A stretch of 64,000 bases of DNA from Nonomuraea wenchangensis (GCF_900111685.1 NZ_FOHX01000017.1:1-64000); one strand, 5' to 3'; counted from the stretch's first letter, positions 48,480 to 57,584 are shown. The notes: generated by a model not told the origin, from the sequence alone. Numbers and translations are program-made.

Positions 48480-49271
48480 GTGTGGCGGATCGGGCAACTG
48501 GCGCGGATGGTCGGCGTCTCCGAACGGACCCTGCGCCACTACGACAGGATCGGCCTGCTGCCTCCCGCCGCGGTGGACCGAGTCACCGGCTATCGCCACT
48601 ATGGCGTGGCCGAGCTGGCACGGCTGGAACGCATCCGCGGCCTGCAGCGCCTCGGCCTGCCGTTACGCCGGATCGCCGACCTGCTGGACGCCCCTGAAGC
48701 CCAGCTGCGACAGGCCCTGGCCGAGATCGTGACGGGCCTCAGGCAGGACATCGCCGCCCTCGCCGCCGCCGCGGCCCACGCCGAGGACCGTCTGACCACG
48801 CCCATGTCGATCTTGCCCCAGGAGACCACGCTGGGCTCGCGCCGCCTGCGCGTCCGCCGGGTGCGCCTCGACCACCCGTCCGAGCTCGCCGCGCTGTGCC
48901 CGGGGCCGCCGGCGACCCTGCTGACCTGGCTGCGCGGGGAGCCGACCGGCGCGTTCACGGCGGCGGTGAGCGCCGATCGCGACGGCGAGCAGCTCATCCT
49001 GCCCGCTCGCGCCGTCGTACGAGCCGTCGTCCCGCCTTCGACGGACGTGGTCCGCGCCGGGCAGGACCTGTTCGGCTGGCTGGGCCGTCACCATCTCGCC
49101 GTCACCGGCCCCACGGTGGAAGAACACCTCGTCGACGCCGACGGCGCCCATGCCGTCGTCCTCGAAGTGTCCGTACGCCCCTCGACCGGACCGCACCTCA
49201 CGCTCGCCCGGTCGAGGGGCCACCTGATCACGGGCGGGGGCGAGGCGCGGCCAGGAGGCGAGCGCCGGTGA
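48480..49271 (+). CDS. MerR-family transcriptional regulator
   Basis: 263 aa from GTG with AAGGAG six bases upstream. N-terminal winged helix (WRIGQLARMVGVSERTLRHYDRIGLLPP, GYRHYGVAELARLERIRGL), coiled-coil dimerisation helix (~80-115), then a GyrI-like ligand-binding domain (LGSRRLRVRRV, AVVPPSTDVVRAGQDLFGWL, TVEEHLVDADGAHAVVLEV). Divergent from the membrane protein, with a MerR-type operator between them. The inducer is probably a small hydrophobic molecule. Its end overlaps the next gene on the opposite strand by 44 bases. Confidence 0.9.
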   Translation: MWRIGQLARMVGVSERTLRHYDRIGLLPPAAVDRVTGYRHYGVAELARLERIRGLQRLGLPLRRIADLLDAPEAQLRQALAEIVTGLRQDIAALAAAAAHAEDRLTTPMSILPQETTLGSRRLRVRRVRLDHPSELAALCPGPPATLLTWLRGEPTGAFTAAVSADRDGEQLILPARAVVRAVVPPSTDVVRAGQDLFGWLGRHHLAVTGPTVEEHLVDADGAHAVVLEVSVRPSTGPHLTLARSRGHLITGGGEARPGGERR

Positions 49272-49944
49272 CCACCAGGCCGACCGCCTGCAGGACGGCG
49301 CCCGTGACCTCGAACCACTCGCTGCCGACCACCAGTCCGATCACGTGGAGCGGAGGCCAGGCGAGGACCCCGGCGGCGGCCCAGACCGGGACCCTGCGGC
49401 TACGGAGGAGGGCCAGGCCGAGCAGCAGCGTCCCGACCAGGTTGCCCAGCACGAAGAGCAGGAACACCCACAGCGTCGACGGGTCGCTCTGGCTGTTGTC
49501 GATGACGACCGCGTAGTCCTGGACGGGGCCGCCGTGCTCGGCCATGGCGACGTCGGTGATCCCGCTGAGCGCGACCCCGAAGTAGCAGATGTATCCAGCG
49601 GCCATCATCACGGCGCCGACGAAAGCGAGTTTCGGACTCCGGTCTCCCACGAGCCGTTTGGCGCCGAGAACCGCCGGGACCATGAGCATGCTGGCCAGCA
49701 TCGCGGCGACGTTGGCGAGGCGGTACAGGCCGGGGTGGGCCGCGGCCAGGGCGAGCGCCTCCGCGCCGCTGCCGTCGCTCCCCCCGGAGCGGGTGACCCA
49801 CGCGTAGGCGCCGTTGGCGACGATGAACCCCCATGGCGCGGCGAACAGCGCCAGGGCGAGCGGAACACTGCGGATGGGCGACGGATCGGCCGGCGCGGGC
49901 ACGCCGCCGGAGGACGGTACGGAGGACGGGACGGACGTTTCCAT
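49228..49944 (-). CDS. Membrane protein, 238 aa
   Basis: Six to seven hydrophobic segments (LALALFAAPWGFIVANGAYAWV, AMLASMLMVPAVLGAKRLV, FVGAVMMAAGYICYFGVAL, FLLFVLGNLVGTLLLGLALL) after a Pro/Ser-rich N-terminus. ATG with GAAGGAGAATC upstream. Probably in an operon with the 116-aa membrane protein upstream (40 bases apart). Not recognised. Confidence 0.75.
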   Translation of the reverse strand: METSVPSSVPSSGGVPAPADPSPIRSVPLALALFAAPWGFIVANGAYAWVTRSGGSDGSGAEALALAAAHPGLYRLANVAAMLASMLMVPAVLGAKRLVGDRSPKLAFVGAVMMAAGYICYFGVALSGITDVAMAEHGGPVQDYAVVIDNSQSDPSTLWVFLLFVLGNLVGTLLLGLALLRSRRVPVWAAAGVLAWPPLHVIGLVVGSEWFEVTGAVLQAVGLVVTGARLLAAPRPRP

Positions 49945-49984
49945 GATTCTCCTTCGGGAGGAAGCAGCGGTAGGGGTGCGGGGG

Positions 49985-50335
49985 TCAGCTCTGGGACCGC
50001 AGAGCCGGCGCGACCAGTGCGACGCCGCCGAGGGTGAGCACGACGCCGACCACGGCCGCGGTCATCGCCTCGGCGGGAACCCCGTCGACGAAGAACGCGG
50101 GCACGGCGGTCAGCCCCGACAGCAGCCTGCTGACGATCACGGCGACCGCACCGGCCCGGCTGCCGCGCCAGGCCGGCACGATGCCGGCCAGGGTGATCAC
50201 TCCGAGGGCGGCTCCGGCGGCGGCCACCGCGAACGGAGGGTGCTCGCCGTCGCCGAACGGCAGCATGACCACGTCGATGAGTCCGAGCAGGCCGCACACG
50301 ATCAGCCCGGCGACGAGGAGACGGGAACGCTTCAT
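49985..50335 (-). CDS. Small membrane protein, 116 aa
   Basis: Four hydrophobic segments (LLVAGLIVCGLLGLIDVVMLP, FAVAAAGAALGVITLAGIVPAW, AVAVIVSRLLSGLTAVPAFFV, MTAAVVGVVLTLGGVALVAPAL). ATG 50335 chosen because GGGAGGATCCC precedes it; longer forms upstream have no ribosome site. Divergent from the histidine kinase gene and possibly its regulatory target. Confidence 0.78.
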   Translation of the reverse strand: MKRSRLLVAGLIVCGLLGLIDVVMLPFGDGEHPPFAVAAAGAALGVITLAGIVPAWRGSRAGAVAVIVSRLLSGLTAVPAFFVDGVPAEAMTAAVVGVVLTLGGVALVAPALRSQS

Positions 50336-50445
50336 GGGATCCTCCCTGTGAACGAAGCGGAATCTGTACCGATCCGGAGTCTCCGCCGCCCGCCCTCCCT
50401 CCCGGATCCGGGCAGGCACGGGACGTGTCTCCGTACTGGCACGTA

Positions 50446-50474
50446 TTCACCCGGCGGTCCCGGGGGCCTAGCGT
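50446..50474 (+). promoter_or_regulatory. Promoter of the histidine kinase operon, predicted leaderless
   Basis: TTCACC at 50446-50451, 17-base spacer, TAGCGT at 50469-50474. Seven bases downstream is the GTG start at 50481, so the transcript would begin at or next to the start codon. No Shine-Dalgarno is present. Confidence 0.5.
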
Positions 50475-50480
50475 TCAGGT

Positions 50481-52475
50481 GTGACCACCTCCCGTCTGTC
50501 CGCGTTCGCCCTGGCGGCCCTGACGACCGTGCTCGCGGGCGCCGGGGTGGTGCTGGCGACGATCAGCGGCGACGCAGGCGCCACGGCGAGGTTCGCGACC
50601 GGCGCGACGCTGGCGCTCCCCTCGGTGGTGCTCGGGACGCTGGTCGCCGTCCGGCGTCCGGGCAGCGTGGTCGGCCCGCTGCTCATGCTGGTCGGCGCGA
50701 CCGCGGTGTGGGTCACGGTCGACGACCTGTACGCCTCGGCCGTCGCCTGGCGGCCTGACCTGCCGGTCCCCGAGCTGTACGTGGCCCTGTCGCAGGGCGA
50801 CTGGATGTTCCTGTACGTGCCGGCGGCGCTGCTCATGCTGGTGTTCCCCGACGGGCGGCTGCCGGGACGGCGGTGGCGCTGGGCGGTCGCCGGGCTGCTG
50901 GTCGTACCGACGCTCTTCATGCTGATCTCGGTGTTCGACCCCGATCCCTACCGGCCGCCGTTCGAGGCCGTGCCGCACCCCTTCCGGCTCCCCGAGTCCT
51001 ACCTGCCGGTGCTGCGGACGGCGGCCGTCGCGCTGCTGCCGGTCTTCCTCGGACTGCTGATCGGCTCGGCGGCGGCCGTGGTGCTGCGCTACCGCAGGAC
51101 GACCGAGGAGGTGGCGCGGGCCCAGCTCAAGTGGCTCGCGCTCGGTGCCGCCTGTCTCCCGCTGACGCTGCTGCTCTGCTGGGCCGGCTACCTGTTCTTC
51201 GACGGGCCCGAGCCGGCGCTCATCGGCCTGGCGGCGACGGCCCTGACCATCCCGGTGGCGACCGCGATCGCCGTGCTGCGGCACGACCTCTACGACATCG
51301 ACCGCGCCATCAGCGCCGCCGTCACCTACGGCCTGGTGACCGCGCTCCTGCTCGGCTTCTACACGGCCGCCTCGTTCCTGGTGGGGCTCGGCACCGGCCG
51401 GAGCTCGCCCGTCGCCGCGGCCGCGGGCACGGCCATCTGCGCCGCCGCGCTGTCCCCGCTGCGGGTCCGGCTCCAGCGCTGGGTCGATCGCCGGTTCTAC
51501 CCGGCCCGGCAGGCCGTGCTGAGCGCCGTCGAAGAGCTGCGTGACCGTACGCACGCGGGCCAGGCTCAGCCCGAGGAGCTGGAGGCGACGCTGCGCACCG
51601 CGCTGCGCGACCCGGCGCTGCGGGTCGGCTACCGGCTGCCCGGCACGTCCGGGCTCGTGGACGCGGCCGGCGCCCCGGTCGACCCCGGGGACGCCTTCGT
51701 CGCCCGCGTACGGCTCGGCGGCCACGACATCGGCGCCATCGTGCGCGGCGGAGCGGGCACCCGGGAGCTGCTGCGGGAGGCGGCCACCGCGGGCGCCCTG
51801 CTCATCGAGGTGGTCCGGCTGCGCATCGAGGTGAGCCGGGCGCTCGACGAGGCCGAGGCGAGCCGTACCCGGCTGCTGCACACCGGGTACGAGGAGCGTC
51901 GGCGGCTCGAACGCGACCTGCACGACGGGGCGCAGCAGCGCCTGGTCTCCCTCGGCATGGCGATCCGGCTGGCGCAACGCCATCTCGACGACGGCACCGT
52001 CGATGTGGACGGCCTGTTCGACCAGTGGGTGGCGGAGCTGGCCTCCGCGGTCACCGAGCTGCGGCAGATCGCACACGGCCTGCGGCCCAGCAGCCTCGAC
52101 GACGGGCTCGGGAACGCGCTGTCCATGCTGGCCGGCAAGGTGCCGGTCCCCGTGACGCTCGACGTGGCGGCCGACGTGGCGGCCGACGACCTGCCCGACG
52201 ACGTGGCGATGACCGCCTACTACGTCGCGAGCGAGGCGATGACCAACGCGGTGAAGCACGCCGGACTCGCGGCGATCGGCGTCCGCGTCAGCCGTGCCGA
52301 CGACCGGGTCACCGTACGGGTCAGTGACGACGGGCCGGGAGGAGCCGAGATACGCCCGGGGACGGGGCTGGCGGGCCTCGTGGACCGGGTGCAGGCGGCC
52401 GGCGGCACGTTGCGGCTGTCCAGCCCGGCGGGCGGCGGAACCCTGGTGGAGGCGGTGCTGCCGTGCGCATCGTGA
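50481..52475 (+). CDS. Membrane-bound sensor histidine kinase
   Basis: 664 aa from GTG. About eight to ten hydrophobic segments fill residues ~1-310 (no periplasmic sensor domain of note). The phospho-acceptor is H481 in RRLERDLHDGAQQRL (HisKA_3 type). The ATPase domain has SEAMTNAVKHAG (N box), VRVSDDGPGG (G1) and GTGLAGLVDRV (G2). It pairs with the NarL/LuxR-type regulator whose start overlaps its end by 13 bases. Signal unknown; the many membrane helices suggest an intramembrane or envelope-stress signal. Confidence 0.92.
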   Translation: MTTSRLSAFALAALTTVLAGAGVVLATISGDAGATARFATGATLALPSVVLGTLVAVRRPGSVVGPLLMLVGATAVWVTVDDLYASAVAWRPDLPVPELYVALSQGDWMFLYVPAALLMLVFPDGRLPGRRWRWAVAGLLVVPTLFMLISVFDPDPYRPPFEAVPHPFRLPESYLPVLRTAAVALLPVFLGLLIGSAAAVVLRYRRTTEEVARAQLKWLALGAACLPLTLLLCWAGYLFFDGPEPALIGLAATALTIPVATAIAVLRHDLYDIDRAISAAVTYGLVTALLLGFYTAASFLVGLGTGRSSPVAAAAGTAICAAALSPLRVRLQRWVDRRFYPARQAVLSAVEELRDRTHAGQAQPEELEATLRTALRDPALRVGYRLPGTSGLVDAAGAPVDPGDAFVARVRLGGHDIGAIVRGGAGTRELLREAATAGALLIEVVRLRIEVSRALDEAEASRTRLLHTGYEERRRLERDLHDGAQQRLVSLGMAIRLAQRHLDDGTVDVDGLFDQWVAELASAVTELRQIAHGLRPSSLDDGLGNALSMLAGKVPVPVTLDVAADVAADDLPDDVAMTAYYVASEAMTNAVKHAGLAAIGVRVSRADDRVTVRVSDDGPGGAEIRPGTGLAGLVDRVQAAGGTLRLSSPAGGGTLVEAVLPCAS

Positions 52476-53104
52476 TCGGCGAGGACTCCGCCCTGTTCCG
52501 GGAGGGGCTGGCCCGCCTGCTCTCCGACGCCGGGCACGAGGTCGTGGCCAAAGCCCAGGACGCCCCCGGTCTGATCGCCGCCGTCGCGTCCGCGAGCCCG
52601 GATCTGGCGATCATCGACATCCGGATGCCGCCCGACCTCACCGACGACGGCGCCCGGGCGGCCAGGCAGATCCGCGACAGCCACCCGGAGCTCGGCATCG
52701 TCCTGCTCTCCCAGCACGTCGAGACCCGGCATTCCGTCGATCTGGTGTCCCGCGGGCGGTTCGGCTACATGCTCAAGGACCGGGTCTTCGACGTGGACGA
52801 CTTCTTCGACGCGCTGCAGCGGGTGGCCGCGGGCGGCTCCGCCCTCGATCCCGAGGTCGTCGCGCGCCTCATCGGCGGCCGGCGGGCCGACGACCCTCTG
52901 GCGTCGCTGAGCGCGCGGGAGCGCGAGGTGCTGGCCCTGATGGCGGAGGGCCGTACGAACGTCGGCATCGCGCGGCGCCTCTGGCTGACCGACCGGACGG
53001 TGGAGACCCATGTCAGCTCGATCCTCGCCAAGCTCGGCCTGGCCAACTCGGAGGAGGACCACCGCCGCGTACTGGCCGTCCTCCTTTACCTCAACCGCCC
53101 CTGA
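52463..53104 (+). CDS. NarL/LuxR-family response regulator
   Basis: 213 aa from GTG. Receiver domain with acidic pair EDS at residues 7-9, phospho-Asp D52 in LAIIDIRMPP, Ser/Thr position LLSQHV and Lys in MLKDRV. C-terminal LuxR helix-turn-helix: LSAREREVLALMAEGRTNVGIARRLWL and DRTVETHVSSILAKLGL. Phosphorylated by the kinase encoded immediately upstream. Likely targets include adjacent membrane or stress genes. Confidence 0.94.
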   Translation: MRIVIGEDSALFREGLARLLSDAGHEVVAKAQDAPGLIAAVASASPDLAIIDIRMPPDLTDDGARAARQIRDSHPELGIVLLSQHVETRHSVDLVSRGRFGYMLKDRVFDVDDFFDALQRVAAGGSALDPEVVARLIGGRRADDPLASLSAREREVLALMAEGRTNVGIARRLWLTDRTVETHVSSILAKLGLANSEEDHRRVLAVLLYLNRP

Positions 53105-53168
53105 ACGGTGACTGCGATCGGCTGCTCCGAGCCCCAAATCGAGACAAACGCGTACTATCGTGACCGGT

Positions 53169-53777
53169 ATGGAAAACAGCCCCTCGCCCAGGGACCCCCA
53201 GCTGTCACACCTCCGCGCCTCGGACAGCAACAGGGAGCAGATCGCCTCCGTGCTCGGTGAAGCCATGAGCACCGGCCAGCTCAGCCACGAAGAGTACTCC
53301 GAGCGCCTGGACAAGCTCTACCAGGCCAAAACCATGGGAGAGCTCCAGCTCCTCACCCAGGACCTCCAGATCGACCGGCGCCACCCGGTGACCCCGAACC
53401 TGGTCTCCAACCCGTCGGCCACGGAGTCCGCGCCCGAGAACGTCATCGCCGTCTTCGGCGGCAGCGAGCGCAAGGGCCGCTGGCGCGTACGGCGCCGGAC
53501 CACGGGGTTCGCCCTCTTCGGCGGCATGCGGTTCGACCTGACCAATGCCGAGTTCGAGGCCAGGGAAGTCGAGTTCAGGATCACCGCGATCTTCGGCGGG
53601 GCCGAGATCATCGTGCCCGAGGGGATGGAGGTGCGCAGCGAGGGCATCGGGATCTTCGGCGGCTTCGACGTACGCGGCAGCGAGGACGTCGACCCGTCGG
53701 CGCCGGTGCTCGTGGTGAAGGGCCTGGCGCTGTTCGGCGGGGTGGGCGGCAAGCCACGCCGCCGGGACAAGCGCTGA
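53169..53777 (+). CDS. DUF1707 protein with LiaF-like C-terminal domain
   Basis: 202 aa. I start at ATG 53169; GTG 53160 is in frame. DUF1707 in residues ~18-70 (LRASDSNREQIASVLGEAMSTGQLSHEEYSERLDKLYQAKT), then a repeated beta pattern of the cell-wall-active antibiotic response (LiaF) type: NVIAVFGGSERKGRWRV, FALFGGMRF, ITAIFGGAEIIVPEG, GIFGGF. TACTAT lies 11 bases before the ATG, so the leader is very short. Cytosolic; probably co-regulated with the two-component system as an envelope-stress protein. Confidence 0.88.
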   Translation: MENSPSPRDPQLSHLRASDSNREQIASVLGEAMSTGQLSHEEYSERLDKLYQAKTMGELQLLTQDLQIDRRHPVTPNLVSNPSATESAPENVIAVFGGSERKGRWRVRRRTTGFALFGGMRFDLTNAEFEAREVEFRITAIFGGAEIIVPEGMEVRSEGIGIFGGFDVRGSEDVDPSAPVLVVKGLALFGGVGGKPRRRDKR

Positions 53778-53803
53778 GCGCCCGGCCGCGCTCACCGCGT
53801 CGC

Positions 53804-55129
53804 TCAGCCCGCACGCCAGAGGGCGGCGTGGGAGACGTCGAAGGCGTTCTCCTTCTCCGAGGTCACCGACCCGACCGCGTAGACCTGGCTCGTGCCGGGC
53901 CGCCGGGCCAGCGAGCTGACCTTGGCCGCGTACCCCGCCGGCGCGGGCACCCGGTGGCGGGTCCAGCGCCCGTCGGACAGATGCCAGAGCAGGTCGTCGC
54001 GCCCGAGCACCCACAGGCCGCCCCTGCCGTCGGGCTCCGCCTCGCCGAACCTGGTCATCCGCCCAGCAGGACGCCCCGAGCTCGACCCCAGCGGGCCCCA
54101 GTGGCAGGTCCACGAGCTCCCGTTCCAGTGCAGAGCCACCGGGCGGCCCCGTTCCAGTGGCTCGTGCTCGTCGTCGTACTCGTGCTCCATCAGCCACGAG
54201 ACCCCGCCCACCACCCACACGTCATCGGGACCGATCACGCCGACATCCCGGAGCACGCCGCCCGACACCTCGTGGTCCGGCGTCTCGAGTACGGGCACCC
54301 CGATCAGGCGCCAGCCCGTCCGCTCCCAGCGCATCGCCACCGGCTGCCCGCTGTGCTCCCCCGTCACCGCCCAGACCTGCTCACCCTCCGAGCCGAGCGC
54401 GCCCGCCCGAGCGGGCAGCTGATGGCGGTGCCACTCCCGCCCCGTCCACAGCAGCCCCACCTGACCGTTCACCGCCCACGTGCGGTTTGCTCCAACGGAG
54501 CGCGCGGAGGTGTAGGCCCACCCGATCGCGTCGGCCGCCGGCTTCGCCAGCGCCTCCGTACGCCACCGGCCGCCCTCGTACGTGCCGATGAAACCGACCG
54601 TGTCCGCACCCTTCCTGTCACTGGACTGGCCGAACACCCAGGCTTGATCCGCTGAGTCGGCGGCGACCGCGACGACCGACTGCCCACCACGACCGGGAAG
54701 GGCAGGAATCTCGAACGTCTGCCACGCGTCCCCGTCCCACCGACGCACCCCTCCGCTCCTGCCCTCCAAGGCGCCTCCGCGCTCCCTTTCCTCCCAGAAG
54801 GTGGTCCAGAGCGTGCCGTCCGCGGCTGCGGCGAGCAGACCCATGGATCCGCGGGCCCGGTCGACCCAGAGCGTGCGCCACGCCGTCGCGACCTCGGACG
54901 CCCGCAGGTCGTCACGCCCCTCCGGCGGCAACGCGCACCTCGCCGGCCGAGCCGGCAACGCCTGAAGCTCCACGGCACCGGCCGGACGCGGCGAGATCAC
55001 GCCTGCCGGCCCCGCACTGTCGTCGCGGCCAGGCGAGGACGTACGGCCGGCGGGGGCCGTATCGGGACTGAACGCACAACCGGCAACGGCCACCATCAGC
55101 ACGGCCAGCACCCGACTCGCCGCTCTCAT
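53804..55129 (-). CDS. Secreted lipoprotein with Trp-rich repeats (beta-propeller-like)
   Basis: 441 aa. Lipoprotein signal from ATG 55129 (RVLAVLMVAVAGC, lipobox AVAGC). Repeated blocks of about 45 residues carry Trp-containing beta strands (AWVFGQSSDRKG, RTWAVNGQVGLLWTGREWHRH, DVWVVGGVSWL, VALHWNGSSWTCHW, GGLWVLGRDDLLWHLSDGRW), which is a seven-bladed propeller pattern. No catalytic residues can be read. Its end faces the DUF1707 gene 27 bases away, with a weak 6-bp stem over the junction. Confidence 0.75.
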   Translation of the reverse strand: MRAASRVLAVLMVAVAGCAFSPDTAPAGRTSSPGRDDSAGPAGVISPRPAGAVELQALPARPARCALPPEGRDDLRASEVATAWRTLWVDRARGSMGLLAAAADGTLWTTFWEERERGGALEGRSGGVRRWDGDAWQTFEIPALPGRGGQSVVAVAADSADQAWVFGQSSDRKGADTVGFIGTYEGGRWRTEALAKPAADAIGWAYTSARSVGANRTWAVNGQVGLLWTGREWHRHQLPARAGALGSEGEQVWAVTGEHSGQPVAMRWERTGWRLIGVPVLETPDHEVSGGVLRDVGVIGPDDVWVVGGVSWLMEHEYDDEHEPLERGRPVALHWNGSSWTCHWGPLGSSSGRPAGRMTRFGEAEPDGRGGLWVLGRDDLLWHLSDGRWTRHRVPAPAGYAAKVSSLARRPGTSQVYAVGSVTSEKENAFDVSHAALWRAG

Positions 55130-55229
55130 GCGGGGAGTCTCGCACGCCGGCGCATCTGCCGGCCACTGATCGGTTCTGGACATAGGGCGGGCTTCAGCTC
55201 ATAGATGTTCTGCTCGGCCCTGCTTCGAC

Positions 55230-55857
55230 CGGTGCTCAGCCCACATGTCGACGGCCTCTTGGAGACCAAGAGCGGCGATGAACACCGTCGGTGGCGGCTC
55301 CACTTTCCTGGCAAGGTCGAAGCGCAAAGTCTGGGCCGGCCGATTCCGCCCGAGGCGTGGGAGAACCTCGGCCACCGCGGCCCGGGGAAGCTCGGCGACT
55401 TCGACGACCGCGTCGAGTACCTGCGTACGGACTACGCCTACCTGAGCCGTCTGCCCACCGAGCCGGCGAAGATGTACCAGCACCTCTACACCGGCCTCAC
55501 GCACGGCGCCGAGGCCGAGCCGAGGCATGGGATCGGGTCGGGGCCCTGCTCGCCGAGGCGTATCTGCCTGCGGCGCAGCGTGCCGCGCTGTTCCGTGCGG
55601 CAGCGGCCATCCCCGGCGTCACGACCGTCGGCAAGGCCGTCGACGCGGCCGGCCGTACGGGCGTCGCCGCGGCGAGGGTCAACCCGTGGCTCGGCATCCG
55701 GGACGAGTACATCTTCGGCCGGGAGATCTACCGGTACCTCGGTGTGCGGAGCGTCGTCGTGGACGCCGACCGGGCCAAGGCGCCGGTGGGGAGCGTGCTG
55801 ACCTCCTCGGCACTGCTGAAGGTCTCGGTTGCCGACCAGGCCCCGCACCAGGCGTGA
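55230..55857 (+). pseudogene. CU044_5270-family protein, frameshifted and N-terminally truncated
   Basis: Two frames together rebuild a family member. Frame 2 reads LGRPIPPEAWENLGHRGPGK, EYLRTDYAYLSRLPTEPAKMYQHLYTGLTHG up to about 55510. Then frame 1 continues with AEAWDRVGALLAEAYLPAAQ, IPGVTTVGKAVDAAGRTGVAAARV, FGREIYRYLGVRSVVVDADRA and ends at 55857. The N-terminal third and membrane segment normal for this family are missing. Such proteins are partners of ECF sigma factors, and a sigma remnant follows. Confidence 0.7.
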
Positions 55858-55951
55858 CTCGAGCTTGACCTGACGAACAGGGACGCAACCTGGGAGCCCC
55901 CTTCGGGATAGAGGAGGTACATCAACCACCTTGGACCCGGAGGAACCAACC

Positions 55952-55993
55952 ATGAAACGACACACCGCCCCGTGGCTACGGCCAGAGTGGTGA
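55952..55993 (+). CDS. 13-residue ORF with strong ribosome site, upstream of sigma remnant
   Basis: ATG preceded by GGAGGAACCAACC, encoding MKRHTAPWLRPEW and stopping at TGA 55991-55993. That stop overlaps a GTG at 55990, the probable sigma factor start, as GTGA. It may be a leader peptide that couples translation to the sigma factor, or the stub of a deleted gene. Too short to judge by codon use. Confidence 0.45.
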   Translation: MKRHTAPWLRPEW

Positions 55994-56500
55994 GTCGGCC
56001 TACGGAGAGGTCCGGCGACGCAGAACTTGTCGCCGCCTCTTCGGAAGACCCTGAGGCATTCGGCGAATTGTTCCACCGTCACGCGCCGCGACTTCACGCC
56101 TACATCAAGCGTCGCCTCGGGCGCACTCTCGCCGATGACATCGTGGCGGAAGCGTTCGCCACCGCGTTCCGGCAGCGGGGGCGGTTCGACGGGCGATCAG
56201 AGTTCGCCGCGTGGCTATGGGGCATCGCCAGCAATCTGATCGCCAAGCACCATCGGCAGGAAACCCGCATGTACAGGGCGTTCGCCCGGACAGGCGTGGA
56301 CCCGGCCGAGGACGGCATCGCCGAGCTGGTCAGCGATCGCATGACCGCCGCGGCGCAGGGCCTCATCTGGCGAAGGCCCTCGCCGCACTGAGCTCCCAGG
56401 ATCGCAGCGCCATTCTGTTGCTGGCCTGGGGCGAGCTGTCGTACGCCGAGATCGCGGCGATCGCCCTGCGTGCCGACTGGCGCTCTGATCCTCCGCCACG
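55990..56500 (+). pseudogene. ECF sigma factor, frameshifted and truncated in region 4
   Basis: Region 2 is complete in frame 1: FGELFHRHAPRLHAYIKRRLG, DDIVAEAFATAFRQRGRF, AWLWGIASNLIAKHHRQE. Near 56360 the frame must shift (one base missing in GGGCCT) to continue as LAKALAALSSQDRSAILLLAWGELSYAEIAAIAL in frame 0. The DNA-binding helix of region 4.2 that should follow is absent and the sequence passes directly into the next family. The sigma factor is therefore unlikely to be active unless the shift is a sequencing error. Confidence 0.68.
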
Positions 56501-57584
56501 CTCCCGCCGCGGCTTCAGGGTTTCGACGGTGAGCATGATGGCGACGGCCGCCCTGGCCGCGGCGACCCTGGCCGCCGTCTCTCTGACATCGGGCCGGGAT
56601 CAGCCGGTCCGTTTCGGCGAGAACGGGAGCCCTCCGGCACCGGGCAACGCCCTGCTGGTGGCCGCCGCCAATGTACGGAAAGGGCCGACCGGCACGTACT
56701 GGCACACCACCCGAATCGCCGGGAAGATCTACGCGGTCGGCGAGAACGCGGCGGACCACTACAAGGTCGAGGCGAGGATGCAGTACGACGACTGGACCGA
56801 TCAGCGCGGCAAGGCGTGCATCGCCGTCCAGGACCTGCCTGCCCGCCCGTGGACCGCCCGCGACAGGCAGAAATGGCGGAAGGCGGGAGCACCCACGAAG
56901 GTGCAGGTCGCGACCGCGGACGGGCCGGGCACCCTGTTCCTGGAAACCCCGAAAAGGGAGCGAACGTGCCGCAGGGCGGGCGATCGACGGTTCTTCGGCA
57001 TGACACCGCAACAGCTGGCTGCGCTGCCGGCCCAGCCCGAGCAGTTGCAGAACGCGCTGCTGGATCTCAAAGGCAACTGGGAAGCGTACGCCCCGAAAGT
57101 CACAAGGCAGCCGATGCGGGCCCTGCAAGGTGAGAAGCGGGTCCGGGCGTTGAGCGATGTGGCCGGCACCTTGCTGGCCGAGGCGCCCGTCCCGCCGGCG
57201 GTGCGGTCGGCCGCGTTCCGGATGCTCGCCACCCTGCCCGGCGTCAAGGTCGAGAGCAGGACGACCGACCCGTTGGGCCGTACCGGAGTGGTGATTTCCC
57301 TGCCGTTGGAGACGACCATCCCCCTCGGCCTCTCCACCGCACCCAAGCAGCTCGGCACCTACCGACGCCAGTGGATCATCGACCCCGACAATGGAACGCT
57401 GCTGGCCATGCGGGACCTGGTGGCGACGCCGCCGCGCGGCTCCCGCGATCTCCCTCCGGGAGACGACGGCAAGCCTCGCCGCCTGACGACCGACAGCCAG
57501 CCTGACCGTTTTCACCAGCCTGGCGAGCTGTCCGAGTACGAGACCTATGAGGTCGCCGAATGGACCGACGAGGCGCCGAGCTGA
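56500..57584 (+). pseudogene. CU044_5270-family protein, fused to the sigma remnant by deletion
   Basis: Frame 0 stays open from the sigma remnant to TGA 57582-57584. From about 56520 it reads as a CU044_5270 family protein: membrane segment STVSMMATAALAAATLAAVSL, then NALLVAAANVRKGPTGTYWHT, MTPQQLAALPAQPEQLQNALL, LPGVKVESRTTDPLGRTGVVIS, LGTYRRQWIIDPDNGTLLAM. The N-terminal cytosolic part and own start codon are lost; ATG 56533 within the membrane segment might allow a shortened product. The family is normally encoded beside an ECF sigma factor and is thought to sense or restrain it. Confidence 0.65.

Noticed and set aside
50475..52259. 594-aa minus-strand frame opposite the histidine kinase
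   Set aside because: Gln/Arg/His-rich shadow typical of the complement of high-GC coding sequence; kinase motifs are on the plus strand.
53775..53794. 6-bp stem TGAGCG/CGCTCA between the convergent DUF1707 and lipoprotein genes
   Set aside because: Too short to call a terminator with confidence in 73% or so GC sequence.
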